Notes: generated by a model not told the origin, from the sequence alone. 25,530 bases of DNA from Lawsonibacter sp. (GCA_022798155.1 JAAWLY010000009.1:1-25530); one strand, 5' to 3'. Shown: positions 6,972 to 15,907, numbered from the stretch's first letter. Translations and numbers: made by a program.

Positions 6972-8945
6972 CTATTTCAAAAGCGCTAAAAATTCATCTT
7001 CTGTTAAAACAGGAATACCTAATTCCTGTGCTTTGCGCAGCTTGGAGCCTGCCGCTTCTCCGGCCACCACATAGGTGGTTTTTTTGGATATGGAGCCCGC
7101 CGCTTTGCCGCCGCGGGCCTCAATCATCTCGCTGGCCTCATCCCGGGTGAACTTTTCCAGCGCTCCAGTGAGAACAAAGGTCATACCAGCAAAGCGCTGG
7201 TCGCTCCCCTGCTCTGCCGCCGTCATGTTGACTCCGGCCTCCTTCAGGCGCTGGATCAGATGTTGACTCTGTGGGCTGGCCATCCAGTCCAGAATGCTCC
7301 GGGCGGTGATTTCCCCCACGTCGTCCACGGCAGTGAGCTCCTCCAGGGCGGCGTTTTGCAGGGCGTCCATGGTCTGGAACCGGGCAGCCAGGATTTTACC
7401 CGCCTTCTGCCCCACCTGACGAATTCCAAAGGCGTAGATCAGCCGGGACAAGTCCTGCTTCTTGGATTTCTCCAACGCGCCCATCAGCTTTTGGGCGGAA
7501 CGTTTGCCCATCCGTTCCAGCTGGGCCACGTCCTCCTCCTTTAAAAAATACAGGTCGCCCGGGGTCTTGACCAGTTGGGCGTTGACCAGATTTTCCACCA
7601 CGGCGATGCCCAGTCCCTCAATGTCCATAGCGTCCCGGCTGGCGAAGTGGGCCAGATTGCGCAGCAGCTGGGCGGGACACTCAGCCCCGGTACAGCGTAC
7701 ATGGGCTCCGTCCTCGTCCCGTTCCACCGGTGCCCCGCACACAGGACAGGTTTTGGGCAGAAAATAGGGCTGTGTTCCCTCCGGGCGCTTCTCCGCCACT
7801 ACGGAGAGTACCTCCGGGATGATCTCCCCCGCCTTGCGCACCAAGACGGTGTCGCCAATGCGGATATCCTTTTCAGAGATGAAATCCTGGTTGTGGAGAG
7901 TGGCGTTGGTGACAGTGGTACCGGCCAGGCGGACCGGTGTGAGCACTGCTTTGGGGGTAAGCACCCCGGTGCGGCCCACCTGGACCAGGATGTCCACCAC
8001 CTGGGCGGGCTTTACCTCCGGAGGGTACTTGTAGGCAGCGGCCCATCGGGGGAATTTCGCTGTGGAGCCCAGTGCCGCACGCTGTGACAGGCTATTTACC
8101 TTTACAACTGCTCCGTCAATATCAAAGGGAAAGCTCTCCCGATTTTCCCCAATTTCTGTAACCCGCTCTGTGGCCAGAGATACCCGAGAACAGCTGTAAT
8201 GTGGTATTACTTTAAAGCCCTTGTCCCGCAAATAATCCAGCGTTTCCAGATGGGTATTGAAGCTCTCCCCTTCCGTGTATTGAATGTTAAACACCGCCAC
8301 ATCCAGCTTCCGGGAGGCGGCCACCTTGGGGTCCAGCTGGCGCAGAGACCCGGCGGCGGCGTTGCGGGGATTGGCAAACAGGGCCTCTCCCCTGCGCTCG
8401 CGCTCCTCGTTCAGGGCGTGGAACACCTTTTTGGGCATGTATACCTCCCCCCGGACGATGAGCCGGACGGGGGCATCTGGAATTTTCAGGGGGATGGACC
8501 GGACGGTGCGTAGATTTTCTGTAACGTCCTCCCCCACCTGGCCGTCTCCTCGGGTGGCTCCCCGGATAAACAGGCCGTCCTCGTACTCCAGGGCCACTGA
8601 CAGCCCATCCACCTTGGGCTCCACCACATATTCCGCCTCGGGGACTACCCCCTTCACCCGCTGGTCGAAGGCCTCCAGCTCATCAAAGTCGAACACATCC
8701 TGAAGGGACTCCAGCGGCACCCGGTGGGTCACCTGGGAGAAGGACTCAAGGGCCTGTCCCCCCACCCGCTGGGTGGGAGAATCCGGGGTGACCGTCTCCG
8801 GGTGGGCCCCCTCCAGCTCCTCCAGACGGCGGAGCTTGTGGTCGTAGTCGTAGTCGGACATGGTGGGCTTGTCCAACACATAGTACTCGTACCCCGCCTG
8901 GGTCAGCTCCTGGCGGAGCGCCTGAATCTCAGCAAAATCATCCAC
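6972..8945 (-). CDS. ligA: NAD-dependent DNA ligase, 657 aa
   Basis: Seals nicks in duplex DNA using NAD+, in replication and repair. The adenylation domain holds the catalytic lysine in EPKVDGLS at residue 111. The OB-fold follows (GRTGVLTPKAVLTPV), then a Cys4 zinc finger at about residues 400, 403, 418 and 423, helix-hairpin-helix repeats, and a C-terminal BRCT domain from about residue 584 (FVLTGALEKFTRDEA). Length is normal. The start is GTG 8945 because AAGGAGGG lies 7 bp upstream; an upstream TTG at 8984 would be inside the VanZ gene with no site. The start overlaps the VanZ stop by 8 bp, so the two are translationally coupled. Confidence 0.97.
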   Translation of the reverse strand: MDDFAEIQALRQELTQAGYEYYVLDKPTMSDYDYDHKLRRLEELEGAHPETVTPDSPTQRVGGQALESFSQVTHRVPLESLQDVFDFDELEAFDQRVKGVVPEAEYVVEPKVDGLSVALEYEDGLFIRGATRGDGQVGEDVTENLRTVRSIPLKIPDAPVRLIVRGEVYMPKKVFHALNEERERRGEALFANPRNAAAGSLRQLDPKVAASRKLDVAVFNIQYTEGESFNTHLETLDYLRDKGFKVIPHYSCSRVSLATERVTEIGENRESFPFDIDGAVVKVNSLSQRAALGSTAKFPRWAAAYKYPPEVKPAQVVDILVQVGRTGVLTPKAVLTPVRLAGTTVTNATLHNQDFISEKDIRIGDTVLVRKAGEIIPEVLSVVAEKRPEGTQPYFLPKTCPVCGAPVERDEDGAHVRCTGAECPAQLLRNLAHFASRDAMDIEGLGIAVVENLVNAQLVKTPGDLYFLKEEDVAQLERMGKRSAQKLMGALEKSKKQDLSRLIYAFGIRQVGQKAGKILAARFQTMDALQNAALEELTAVDDVGEITARSILDWMASPQSQHLIQRLKEAGVNMTAAEQGSDQRFAGMTFVLTGALEKFTRDEASEMIEARGGKAAGSISKKTTYVVAGEAAGSKLRKAQELGIPVLTEDEFLALLK

Positions 8946-9624
8946 AGTAGTACCCTCCTTTGGGTTGGCAATGAAATTTTTCAATAAAGTTGGGGAAAAT
9001 TGCCCGCAGCAGGCAAAACACCCAGAAGCCGGCAGCCGCTCCGATGGTGTTCAGGATCACGTCGTCGATGTCAGTACTGCGGCCAATAAAAAACTGAACA
9101 AATTCAATGGTTACAGAGGTGCAAAAGCCCGCAAGCAGGGACTTCCACCAATTCCATCCCCGCCACAGCAGGGCTGGGAAAAAGCCCACGGGCATAAACA
9201 TGATAATGTTGCCCAGCAGCATAAACAGCAGCCAGTAGCTTCGCCGGTTCAGCGCCCGGGAAATCTCCTCAAAGGGCGTAAACATGTTGGGAAGGTACGC
9301 AAACTGCGACGCGGTCTCCTCCCAGTTGGGATAGAAGTCGGCCAACCGCCAGCCGCTGACGCCCCACCCCCAGTTCCAATAGTCCCGGCGGAAGACCCAG
9401 TCAAATACATAGGCCCAGAGGTTGGCGGGAAACAGGGTAAGTGCCGCCAACCCGGCACAAAACACCAAAAACAGGGCCAGTGCGGTCTCCCGGCAGGCGG
9501 AGCTGACCAGATTCATCCCGCTAAGCCGCCTTTTTCGTGCCGGTCGAAGGAGGAAAAAGACAACCAGCGCAGCGGCTCCTAGTGGGACCATCTGCCTTAC
9601 ATAGCCTAAAATATCCAGTATCAC
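8938..9624 (-). CDS. VanZ-family membrane protein, 228 aa
   Basis: Integral membrane protein of the VanZ-like family, named for a teicoplanin-resistance accessory protein; most chromosomal members have no known role. Five hydrophobic segments are visible at about residues 12-27, 46-65, 131-153, 162-180 and 190-209. The family signature lies in the C-terminal part: LGNIIMFMPVGF, then IEFVQFFIGRSTDIDD and LNTIGAAAG (173-199). The loop between segments two and three is long and Trp-rich (DYWNWGWGVSGW). Start GTG 9624 follows AGGAG. Its last codons contain the ligA ribosome binding site. It probably belongs to a yunB-vanZ-ligA unit. Confidence 0.9.
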   Translation of the reverse strand: MILDILGYVRQMVPLGAAALVVFFLLRPARKRRLSGMNLVSSACRETALALFLVFCAGLAALTLFPANLWAYVFDWVFRRDYWNWGWGVSGWRLADFYPNWEETASQFAYLPNMFTPFEEISRALNRRSYWLLFMLLGNIIMFMPVGFFPALLWRGWNWWKSLLAGFCTSVTIEFVQFFIGRSTDIDDVILNTIGAAAGFWVFCLLRAIFPNFIEKFHCQPKGGYYCG

Positions 9625-9645
9625 GTCAATTCTCCTGTCTTTTGT

Positions 9646-10350
9646 CTAGGTCCGGTCCAGTTGTAAGTAGGTGTCAGGCACCTTGCCCACGATTACCGTC
9701 TCCGCCACACACAGTTTGGTGTTCAGCGTTGTCTCCACCTCTCCGCCGGGGAGCAGCAAGGTCATAGGGACGGTTACCTCCAGCCAGATACGGTGGAGGG
9801 TCTGGTTCACCCCGGCGGAGGTAAGCTGGCTGTCAAATTCCGCCCGCACCGTTCCCACGGTCATAGCCTGGGCTCTCAGCGCCGGGCCCTTGGCCCACAG
9901 GGGTTCCAGGTCGAACAGGCTGCCCAGGGGCACACGGATGTCAGACACATCCACCCCCTCCAGCGCCTCCAGGATGGCGGCGGTAAGCTCCGCCCGGAGC
10001 AGGTTCATTCGGGCCATGTCGGTGGTCAGGGCGGTGATGCTCCCTTCCCCGTCCCGCTGGATGGAGACGAAATCGCTGTAGCTCACATTGCGGGCGGCCA
10101 GGTTGGCGGTGACCGTCCCCTCCACCACGGCGGTCATGGTGTTCTGGGCCTGGGCGGCGGCGATTTCCGCCACCACCGGGCGCAGCTTGGCCTCCAGCAA
10201 GGCGATGATCGACCCTGCGACCACCAGCGCCACCGCCAGGGTGAGAATCAGGGGATGGACGCGCAACTTCGGGCCGGTGCACGTCCACACAGGACGGCGG
10301 TTGACCGGCCGCCGCATCTTCCGCACCAGCTCCCGCCGCCATGGACGCAT
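9646..10350 (-). CDS. yunB: Sporulation protein YunB, 234 aa
   Basis: Predicted membrane-associated sporulation protein; in Bacillus subtilis YunB is needed for normal spore formation, though its molecular role is unclear. A basic N-terminus (RRELVRKMRRPVNRR) precedes a single transmembrane segment at about residues 33-52. The extracytoplasmic part carries the family pattern: NVSYSDFVSIQRDGEGSITA, then MARMNLLRAELT, then VRVPLG-like IRVPLGSLFDLEPLWAKGP, then LEVTVPMTLLLPG. Length is near the family norm. The ATG at 10350 follows GGGGGTGAGG. A 22-bp gap to the VanZ gene suggests an operon. Confidence 0.88.
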   Translation of the reverse strand: MRPWRRELVRKMRRPVNRRPVWTCTGPKLRVHPLILTLAVALVVAGSIIALLEAKLRPVVAEIAAAQAQNTMTAVVEGTVTANLAARNVSYSDFVSIQRDGEGSITALTTDMARMNLLRAELTAAILEALEGVDVSDIRVPLGSLFDLEPLWAKGPALRAQAMTVGTVRAEFDSQLTSAGVNQTLHRIWLEVTVPMTLLLPGGEVETTLNTKLCVAETVIVGKVPDTYLQLDRT

Positions 10351-10395
10351 ATCCTCACCCCCTATAAGGGAAGGATATTCTGAAACTGGCTTGAC

Positions 10396-10611
10396 CTATT
10401 CCTCCTTGGAACGCGTGTCTTTATTTAGCTTTGTTACGACGATTCCTGTACAAGTCACAACAACAATACACAGATACATACAAATGCCCAAAATACACCC
10501 AAAGCCATAGCCCCCCAAACCATTGAAAAAACTGCCCGCAATAGCAGATACAAACATTCCGCCAATCGCGACGGCAATTCCCAGCAAAATATATTGCCAA
10601 ATGTTTTTCAT
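10396..10611 (-). CDS. Small two-helix membrane protein, 71 aa
   Basis: Not recognised. The ATG at 10611 is chosen because CGGAGG lies 7 nt upstream; the ATG at 10617 would be only 1 nt from it. The product has two hydrophobic stretches, about residues 6-27 (GIAVAIGGMFVSAIAG) and 35-58 (FGCILGICMYLCIVVVTC), a Gly-rich turn between them and a charged tail (KLNKDTRSKEE). It is AT-richer than the genes on both sides. It lies 33 bp after the PLP-fold protein and 45 bp before yunB, on the same strand. Confidence 0.7.
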   Translation of the reverse strand: MKNIWQYILLGIAVAIGGMFVSAIAGSFFNGLGGYGFGCILGICMYLCIVVVTCTGIVVTKLNKDTRSKEE

Positions 10612-10644
10612 ATCCATGCCTCCGAATGTTCTAATTTATCGTTC

Positions 10645-11895
10645 TTATGAATTTTCAAGCAGCTCTTGTACCGCCAGCAGCACACCCAGCCGGCCCGATT
10701 CAAAGGTCAGCCCCCCCTGGAGGTAAACGGTGTAGGGCTCCCGCATAGGGGCGTCGGCGGACAGCTCGATGGACGCCCCCTGGATAAAGGCACCGGCGGC
10801 CATGATGACCTGGCAGTCGTACCCCGGCATATCCCAGGGCTCCGGGGTGACGTAGGAGTCCACCGGCGCGCCGAACTGGATACCCTTGCAGAATTTTTTC
10901 AGGGCCTCCGGCTCCCTCATGTGAATCATCTGGATGATGTCGTGGCGGAGGGCCGAGGAGTGGGGCTCAGTGTCGTAGCCCAGCAGCTCCATCACCTTGG
11001 CGGCGAAGACGGCGGTCTTTACCGCCTGGGCCACTGTGTGGGGGGCCAGGAACAGCCCCTGATAGAGCAGGCGGTTCTGGCCCAGGGTGCATCCGCACTC
11101 CCCCCCGATCCCCGGGACAGTGAGCCGCATGGCGGCCCCCTCCACCAGGTCTCGCCGGCCGGCGATGTAGCCCCCGGTGGGCGCCAGCCCTCCCCCGGGA
11201 TTCTTGATGAGGGAGCCCACCACCAGGTCGGCCCCCACATGGGTGGGCTCGAGGGGCTCCACAAATTCGCCGTAGCAGTTGTCCACCAGGATGGCGGCGT
11301 TGGGGTTGGCTGTCTTGATAATCTGGCACATCTCTCCAATCTCCGCCACCGACAGGGACGCCCTGGTGGAGTAGCCCTTGGAGCGCTGGATCAGCACCGC
11401 CTTCACCCGGGGGTCGGCGGCGGCCTTGGCCATCCCATCCAGGTCGGGCTTGTTGTCAAGGAGTTCCACTTGTCTGTACGCAACGCCGTAGTCCTTCAGG
11501 GAACCGGGGCCCTTGTCCACCGCCCCCACGACACCCAGCAGGGTGTCGTAGGGGGCGCCCACAGCGGACACCAGTACGTCCCCCGCCTTCAGCGCCCCGA
11601 ACAGGGCGCAGGCGATGGCGTGGGTGCCGTTGACGAACTGGATGCGCACCAGGGCGGCCTCAGTGCCGAAGAGATCAGCGTAGATCTGGTCCAGCTGATC
11701 CCGGCCCAGGTCATCGTAGCCGTAGCCGGTGGTGCCAGCGAAATAACCCTCGGCCACCCGGTGCTTTTGAAAGGCGGCCAGCACCCGAACGGTGTTTTCC
11801 TGGGCGATGGCATCTACCCGGGCAAATTCCTCCGTCAGCTGGCCCTGGGCCTGGTCGCCCAGGGCTTTGACGCGGTCGTTAATCAGTGAAGTCAT
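10645..11895 (-). CDS. Methionine gamma-lyase family / aluminium-resistance-like PLP protein, 416 aa
   Basis: Predicted fold-type I pyridoxal-phosphate enzyme of the family labelled aluminium resistance protein or methionine gamma-lyase-like, common in Firmicutes; its physiological substrate is uncertain. The cofactor lysine is probably Lys231 in GSLIKNPGGG, and the cofactor-ring aspartate Asp205 in ILVDNCYGEF. A glycine-rich TGYGYDDLGRD motif lies near residue 60. The C-terminal part has QGASIELSADAPMREPYTVYLQGGLT, a strongly conserved family block. The start is ATG 11895; a TTG at 11907 is less likely. The ribosome binding site is weak (AGGA). It follows the HEAT-like gene by 23 bp. Confidence 0.9.
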   Translation of the reverse strand: MTSLINDRVKALGDQAQGQLTEEFARVDAIAQENTVRVLAAFQKHRVAEGYFAGTTGYGYDDLGRDQLDQIYADLFGTEAALVRIQFVNGTHAIACALFGALKAGDVLVSAVGAPYDTLLGVVGAVDKGPGSLKDYGVAYRQVELLDNKPDLDGMAKAAADPRVKAVLIQRSKGYSTRASLSVAEIGEMCQIIKTANPNAAILVDNCYGEFVEPLEPTHVGADLVVGSLIKNPGGGLAPTGGYIAGRRDLVEGAAMRLTVPGIGGECGCTLGQNRLLYQGLFLAPHTVAQAVKTAVFAAKVMELLGYDTEPHSSALRHDIIQMIHMREPEALKKFCKGIQFGAPVDSYVTPEPWDMPGYDCQVIMAAGAFIQGASIELSADAPMREPYTVYLQGGLTFESGRLGVLLAVQELLENS

Positions 11896-11918
11896 TTTAC
11901 TTGTCAATCCTATCTGTT

Positions 11919-12368
11919 TCAGTATGCTTTTTCAATTTGCTTTAAAACTCTAATCCGGTCTTTTTCCAGAAGCGGCGACAGGCTGTCTGGATAAGCCGAA
12001 AAGTCAGCGGACTCCAAAGCAGCTCGAATTTTTGAGGCCAACGCAGGTTTAGCCGCTAGAATATAAATTAAATTTTGGATGCACTGGCGAGCTGTGATCG
12101 GCTTTTCATCCATAATATGATCCAAATAAGCATCCAGTGTCTGGTCTAGCTTTTCGTCAGCATCCCAACGGGCATTTTGGGCTATCAGGACCAGCCCTCG
12201 ATTTCGGACCAGAGAATTTTTATCCCCCAGCATAGCCACAAACTCATCAAAAAATGGATAGACCTGATCTGAGGTCTGGGAACGAGCTGTCAGCTCTTTT
12301 AATGCGGCATATGCAATTTTATCCTTAGGGAATCGCAAATTAGCCACCAATTCTGTCGTGGAATCCAT
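11919..12368 (-). CDS. HEAT-repeat-like protein, 149 aa
   Basis: Helical soluble protein with features of HEAT/armadillo repeats, a fold used for protein binding. The pattern of paired helices is visible in KDKIAYAALKELT, VYPFFDEFVAMLGDKN and LVRNRGLVLIAQNARWDAD, then KPITARQCIQNLIYILAAKP. No catalytic motif is evident. The ATG at 12368 follows GTGAGGG. It sits 13 bp after murD on the same strand and is AT-richer than murD and the next gene. A specific function cannot be given. Confidence 0.75.
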   Translation of the reverse strand: MDSTTELVANLRFPKDKIAYAALKELTARSQTSDQVYPFFDEFVAMLGDKNSLVRNRGLVLIAQNARWDADEKLDQTLDAYLDHIMDEKPITARQCIQNLIYILAAKPALASKIRAALESADFSAYPDSLSPLLEKDRIRVLKQIEKAY

Positions 12369-12381
12369 ATTTCCCTCACTT

Positions 12382-13767
12382 TTATAGCTCGTTTACCAGC
12401 TGCTTGAACGCCTTGCCGCGCTCCATAAAGTTTTTAAACTGATCGAAGGCGGCACAGGCCGGGGACAGCACCACCACATCCCCCTCATGGGCGATATCGC
12501 GGGCAGTTGCCACGGCGGTGGCCAGGTCGTCTGTCTCTATGAGCTTTAAGCCGCTCTCATTATACCCCTCAGCCTCCTCCACCGCTTTCCGGATAGCGGA
12601 AGCGGTGGCCCCGGTGAGGATCAGGGCTTTCACTTGGCGGACAATCTCCACCCCAAGCTGAGTAAAGGGAACCCCCTTGTCGTAGCCACCAGCGATGAGG
12701 ATCAGCTTTTGGTCAAAGGAGTCCAGACAGGCTATGGTGCGGGTGGGGCTGGTGCCGATAGAGTCGTTGTAGTACTTCACTCCGTCCAGCTCCCGCACCA
12801 GCTCGATGCGGTGCTCTACCCCGGTAAACCGCTGGGCTACCGCCCGGACGCACTTGTCCGGGACAATGCCGTCCACCGCAGCGATGGCGGCCATGTAATT
12901 TTCAATATTGTGGACGCCGGGGATATGGATATCGTCCAGAGGCAGCACCTCCCGGCTGCCCATGCTGTTGGTCAGCCAGATAGCATTATCCCGGAGGTAC
13001 ACCCCCTCCTCCAGTCTCTGCTTACGGCTGAACAGCATGGCCTGCCCCACAGCCGCCTTGGCCAGCGAGCGGGTGATGTCATTGTCGTAGTTGAAGATAG
13101 CCCGATCCTGGGGACTCTGATGGCAGAAGATATTCAGCTTGGCCTCGGTATACTCCTCCATGGTGTGGTGATAGTCCAGGTGGTTGGGAGACAGATTGGT
13201 GAACACCGCCACGTTAGGGCTGCGGTCCATAGTCATCAGCTGGAAGGAGGACAGCTCCACCACAGCCACGTCGTCGGCGGTCATGCCGTCCACATCAGGG
13301 AGCAGGGGCCGGCCGATGTTCCCCCCCAGGTAGACGTTGAGGCCCGCCTCCTTTAAAAACTCGCTGATGAGCGTGGTGGTGGTAGTTTTGCCGTCGCTGC
13401 CCGTCACACCGATGATTTTACAGGGACACAGCTGGAAAAACAGCTCCATCTCAGAGGTGAGGATGCTCCCCCCTGCCACCGCCTTTTGCAGTTCCGGCGT
13501 ATTGGGGCTGAGGCCGGGAGTCCGAAAGATGACATCGATCTTGTGAATCTTGGCCAGATAGTCAGGGCCCAGACGCAGTTTGGCCCCCAGGCTCTCCAGC
13601 TCATCGGCCTGCTCCTCCACCCTCTCCCGGGGGGACTTGTCACAGACGGTCACCTTCAGTTCGGCCCGCAGCAGGGTGCGGATCAGCGGGGTGTTGCTCA
13701 CCCCCATTCCAATGACGGCGATGGACTTCCCCCGCAGAGACTCTAAATATTCAGACATGGTGGACAT
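12382..13767 (-). CDS. murD: UDP-N-acetylmuramoylalanine--D-glutamate ligase, 461 aa
   Basis: Cytoplasmic ATP-dependent Mur ligase that adds D-glutamate to UDP-MurNAc-L-alanine in peptidoglycan precursor synthesis. The N-terminal Rossmann domain has IAVIGMGVSNTPL. The ATP loop GVTGSDGKTTTTT lies at about residues 120-132. Later motifs include NLSPNHLDYHHTMEEY, GVHNIENYMAAIAA, GVEHRIELV, YYNDSIGTSPTRT and the C-terminal LSPACAAFDQFKNFMERG. Length is normal. The start is ATG 13767, with GGAGG 7 nt upstream. Unlike the usual dcw cluster arrangement, no other mur or fts gene is adjacent here. It has its own promoter at 13805-13833. Confidence 0.97.
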   Translation of the reverse strand: MSTMSEYLESLRGKSIAVIGMGVSNTPLIRTLLRAELKVTVCDKSPRERVEEQADELESLGAKLRLGPDYLAKIHKIDVIFRTPGLSPNTPELQKAVAGGSILTSEMELFFQLCPCKIIGVTGSDGKTTTTTLISEFLKEAGLNVYLGGNIGRPLLPDVDGMTADDVAVVELSSFQLMTMDRSPNVAVFTNLSPNHLDYHHTMEEYTEAKLNIFCHQSPQDRAIFNYDNDITRSLAKAAVGQAMLFSRKQRLEEGVYLRDNAIWLTNSMGSREVLPLDDIHIPGVHNIENYMAAIAAVDGIVPDKCVRAVAQRFTGVEHRIELVRELDGVKYYNDSIGTSPTRTIACLDSFDQKLILIAGGYDKGVPFTQLGVEIVRQVKALILTGATASAIRKAVEEAEGYNESGLKLIETDDLATAVATARDIAHEGDVVVLSPACAAFDQFKNFMERGKAFKQLVNEL

Positions 13768-13804
13768 AGAACGTCCTCCTTCCACTATTTTCTTTCAGAT
13801 AAAT

Positions 13805-13833
13805 ATATTACCATATTTCCATGGATAATTCAA
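13805..13833 (-). promoter_or_regulatory. Promoter of murD
   Basis: On the - strand TTGAAT (13828-13833), a 17-bp spacer and TAATAT (13805-13810) precede the murD start by about 37 bp. It lies just after the terminator of the coiled-coil gene. Confidence 0.65.
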
Positions 13834-13846
13834 TCACAACCCCACG

Positions 13847-13879
13847 AAAAAGAGCCTGCACGGCAAATGCCGCGCGGGC
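13847..13879 (-). terminator. Intrinsic terminator after the coiled-coil gene
   Basis: On the - strand GCCCGCGCGGCA (13868-13879) pairs with TGCCGTGCAGGC (13854-13865), with G-U wobbles, around a tiny loop. CTTTTT follows. It separates the spoIIM-xerD unit from murD. Confidence 0.8.
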
Positions 13880-13899
13880 CCGTACATTTTGATGATCCT

Positions 13900-14289
13900 T
13901 CAGGCAAGCTGCAGCTCCTGAATCTCCTGGCTGTGGAGCTTCACTGTCATCTCCAGAACCTTGGTTCTGTCTTCCAGAGGATCGAACTCCTCGTAGGGGA
14001 CGAAGCGGTCCCACAGCGCCTGCTGGCCCTCCAGAAGCAGATTCATGGTCCGCCGCTGGTCGGTATCCATGTAGACGCGGATGCCATGCACCGCCCCCTC
14101 CAGCTTATCTGTCCTGCTCTCCAATTGCTTTATCCTGGATTCCAAGCGGTCCATATTGAATTCCAGGCGATCCATCCGGCTGTCCAGGCGCTGAACGCTG
14201 CTTCTCAATGCACGAATGTCTAACCGCATGGGCTCCAGCTTGTTTTCTACTACCTGGCCAATCGCTTGAAGCAGTTCCTGATCTGTCAT
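13900..14289 (-). CDS. Coiled-coil protein, 129 aa
   Basis: Not assigned to a named family. Residues ~20-75 show heptad spacing typical of a long coiled coil: LDSRMDRLEFNMDRLESR, then IKQLESRTDKLEG. A second helical region ends the protein (KVLEMTVKLHSQEIQEL). There is no signal peptide or membrane segment. The ATG at 14289 follows AAGGAGCG. It lies 19 bp after xerD and ends just before a terminator, so it is the last gene of the spoIIM-xerD unit. Similar short coiled-coil proteins are widespread; a scaffold or partner role is only a guess. Confidence 0.8.
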   Translation of the reverse strand: MTDQELLQAIGQVVENKLEPMRLDIRALRSSVQRLDSRMDRLEFNMDRLESRIKQLESRTDKLEGAVHGIRVYMDTDQRRTMNLLLEGQQALWDRFVPYEEFDPLEDRTKVLEMTVKLHSQEIQELQLA

Positions 14290-14308
14290 GGTATTCGCTC
14301 CTTATCTG

Positions 14309-15190
14309 TCACGCCCGGGGATGGGCCTTTTTGTATACGTCCTTGATTTTCTGGTTGATCAACTTGGAATAGATCTGTGTGGAGGAGATATCCGCGTGGC
14401 CCAGCATCTCCTGAATCGAGCGCAAATCGGCCCCATTCTCCAGCAGGTGGGCGGCAAAGGAGTGGCGCAGGGTATGTGGGGTGATGTCCTTCTGAATGCC
14501 GGCCTTTTCCTGATAGTACTTAATCAGCTTCCAGAAGCCCTGACGGCTCATGCGCTCCCCGTTCATATTGACAAACAGCGCGGTCTCGTCCACCGAGTCC
14601 ACCAGCTGGGGCCGCACGTTGTGGATGTACTCTCCCAGTGCCCGGATGGCTGTGGGATACAGGGGGATGATACGCTCCCGGCCCTTACTGAAGCATTTCA
14701 GTACGCCGCCCGGCAGATTTAAATCGTCTACATCCAGCTCGATCAGCTCGCTGACCCGGATGCCGGTGGCGTAGAGCAGCTCCAGCATAGCCCGGTCCCG
14801 GTAGCCCTTCAAGTCGGTGCACTCGGGCTGTTCTAAAAACAGCTCTACCTCTTTTCCGGTGAGCACCTGGGGCAGCTTACGCTCCACCTTGGCGGAGGAC
14901 ACCCCTTTGGCGGGGTTCTGGTCCACATATCCCTTGCTCATCAGACAGGTATAGAAGGATTTGATGGAGGCCACGGAACGGGTCACTGTGGCGGGGGATT
15001 TGCCCCGTTTGGTCAGGGAATTGGCGTACTCCTCCACGTCCCGGCCGGCCACCTGGGTGAGGGGCAGGTCCTTGCCGTCCATCGCCGCGGCAAACTGGTG
15101 TATGTCCCGAAGGTAGGAGCTGACCGTGTTGGACGAGGCACGTTTTTCATTTTTCAGAAAGTTCTCGTAGACGGACAGCAGTTCAGACAC
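14309..15190 (-). CDS. xerD: Site-specific tyrosine recombinase XerD, 293 aa
   Basis: Resolves chromosome dimers at the dif site together with XerC (or as a single Xer protein in some Firmicutes). Residues 1-85 form the core-binding domain (SELLSVYENFLKNEKRASSN). The catalytic domain has Arg145 (ATGIRVSEL), Lys169 (FSKGRER), His239 and Arg242 (PHTLRHSFAAHLL), His265 (LGHADISS) and Tyr274 (TQIYSK). Length is exactly family-typical. The start is GTG 15190 with GGGAG 8 nt upstream; a stop codon lies not far upstream in frame. Location next to spoIIM is also seen in Bacillus, supporting the housekeeping assignment over the other recombinase at 5853-6872. Confidence 0.95.
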   Translation of the reverse strand: MSELLSVYENFLKNEKRASSNTVSSYLRDIHQFAAAMDGKDLPLTQVAGRDVEEYANSLTKRGKSPATVTRSVASIKSFYTCLMSKGYVDQNPAKGVSSAKVERKLPQVLTGKEVELFLEQPECTDLKGYRDRAMLELLYATGIRVSELIELDVDDLNLPGGVLKCFSKGRERIIPLYPTAIRALGEYIHNVRPQLVDSVDETALFVNMNGERMSRQGFWKLIKYYQEKAGIQKDITPHTLRHSFAAHLLENGADLRSIQEMLGHADISSTQIYSKLINQKIKDVYKKAHPRA

Positions 15191-15214
15191 TTCCTCAACT
15201 CCCAGAATCCAAAG

Positions 15215-15826
15215 TTACAGTACAAAGCGGGCCGCCGCCCGGAGCAGAACAGGAACTACCCAGTGCTCCAGCAGTCCCGCCGTCAACCCCAGGCCGGCGC
15301 ACAAGGCGGCTCGGGACCAGAAAGTGCCGCCCAAGGGAACTCCGCAGCCTCCCTCTCCCAGGGAGCGGCGCAGCAGACGGCGGGCGGAGAGCATCCCGGG
15401 CACGCCCAGCAAAAAGAGGGCGGAGGTCCACAGCAGCGCGGGCAGTCCAAACAGAACAAAGGCGGGAAACAGTCCCCTTCCACCAAAAATCCGGCAGAAG
15501 CAGCCCACCGAGAAGGCGAAGGAGAAACCCCGCGCCCCGAAGAGCAGCGGCAGACCTGCCATGCCCAGCGCCGTCAGACTCAAAGCCAGGGCGGCCAGCA
15601 GATACTTCATCTGTCCCCACAGAAGGGACCACAGGTTTCGGGGCAGCCCGCCCTCCCGGGCCAGGGTCAGGTAGCCGGTCAGATAGCCGCTCAGCTCCCT
15701 GGCGCCCTCCCCGTTGGACAGGGCGGCAAAGAGACATCCGGCCCCGCCTCCCAGGAGAAACGCGATACCCAGTACCACCAGAGCGCCGCTTTGTTCCGAC
15801 GGCAAGTCCCATTTTTTGATTCTCAC
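15215..15826 (-). CDS. spoIIM: Stage II sporulation protein M-like membrane protein, 203 aa
   Basis: Predicted integral membrane protein. SpoIIM is part of the DMP complex (with SpoIID and SpoIIP) that degrades septal peptidoglycan during engulfment. At least five hydrophobic segments are visible, among them ALVVLGIAFLLGGGAGCLF, LLAALALSLTALGMAGLPLLFG, SFAFSVGCFCRIFGG and FPAFVLFGLPALLWTSALFLLG. The assignment rests on topology, length near 200 and position directly upstream of xerD, as in Bacillus; sequence similarity visible by eye is modest. The start is GTG 15826, 7 nt after GAGGT; ATG 15832 and GTG 15835 are too close to that site. Confidence 0.75.
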   Translation of the reverse strand: MRIKKWDLPSEQSGALVVLGIAFLLGGGAGCLFAALSNGEGARELSGYLTGYLTLAREGGLPRNLWSLLWGQMKYLLAALALSLTALGMAGLPLLFGARGFSFAFSVGCFCRIFGGRGLFPAFVLFGLPALLWTSALFLLGVPGMLSARRLLRRSLGEGGCGVPLGGTFWSRAALCAGLGLTAGLLEHWVVPVLLRAAARFVL

Positions 15827-15907
15827 AGGCATCACCTCTTACTGCTAGCCTATGAGAAGGGGGGGAAAAATAGACGCGGCCCTCGGCCTGCGGCGGAAGG
15901 TAAATTA

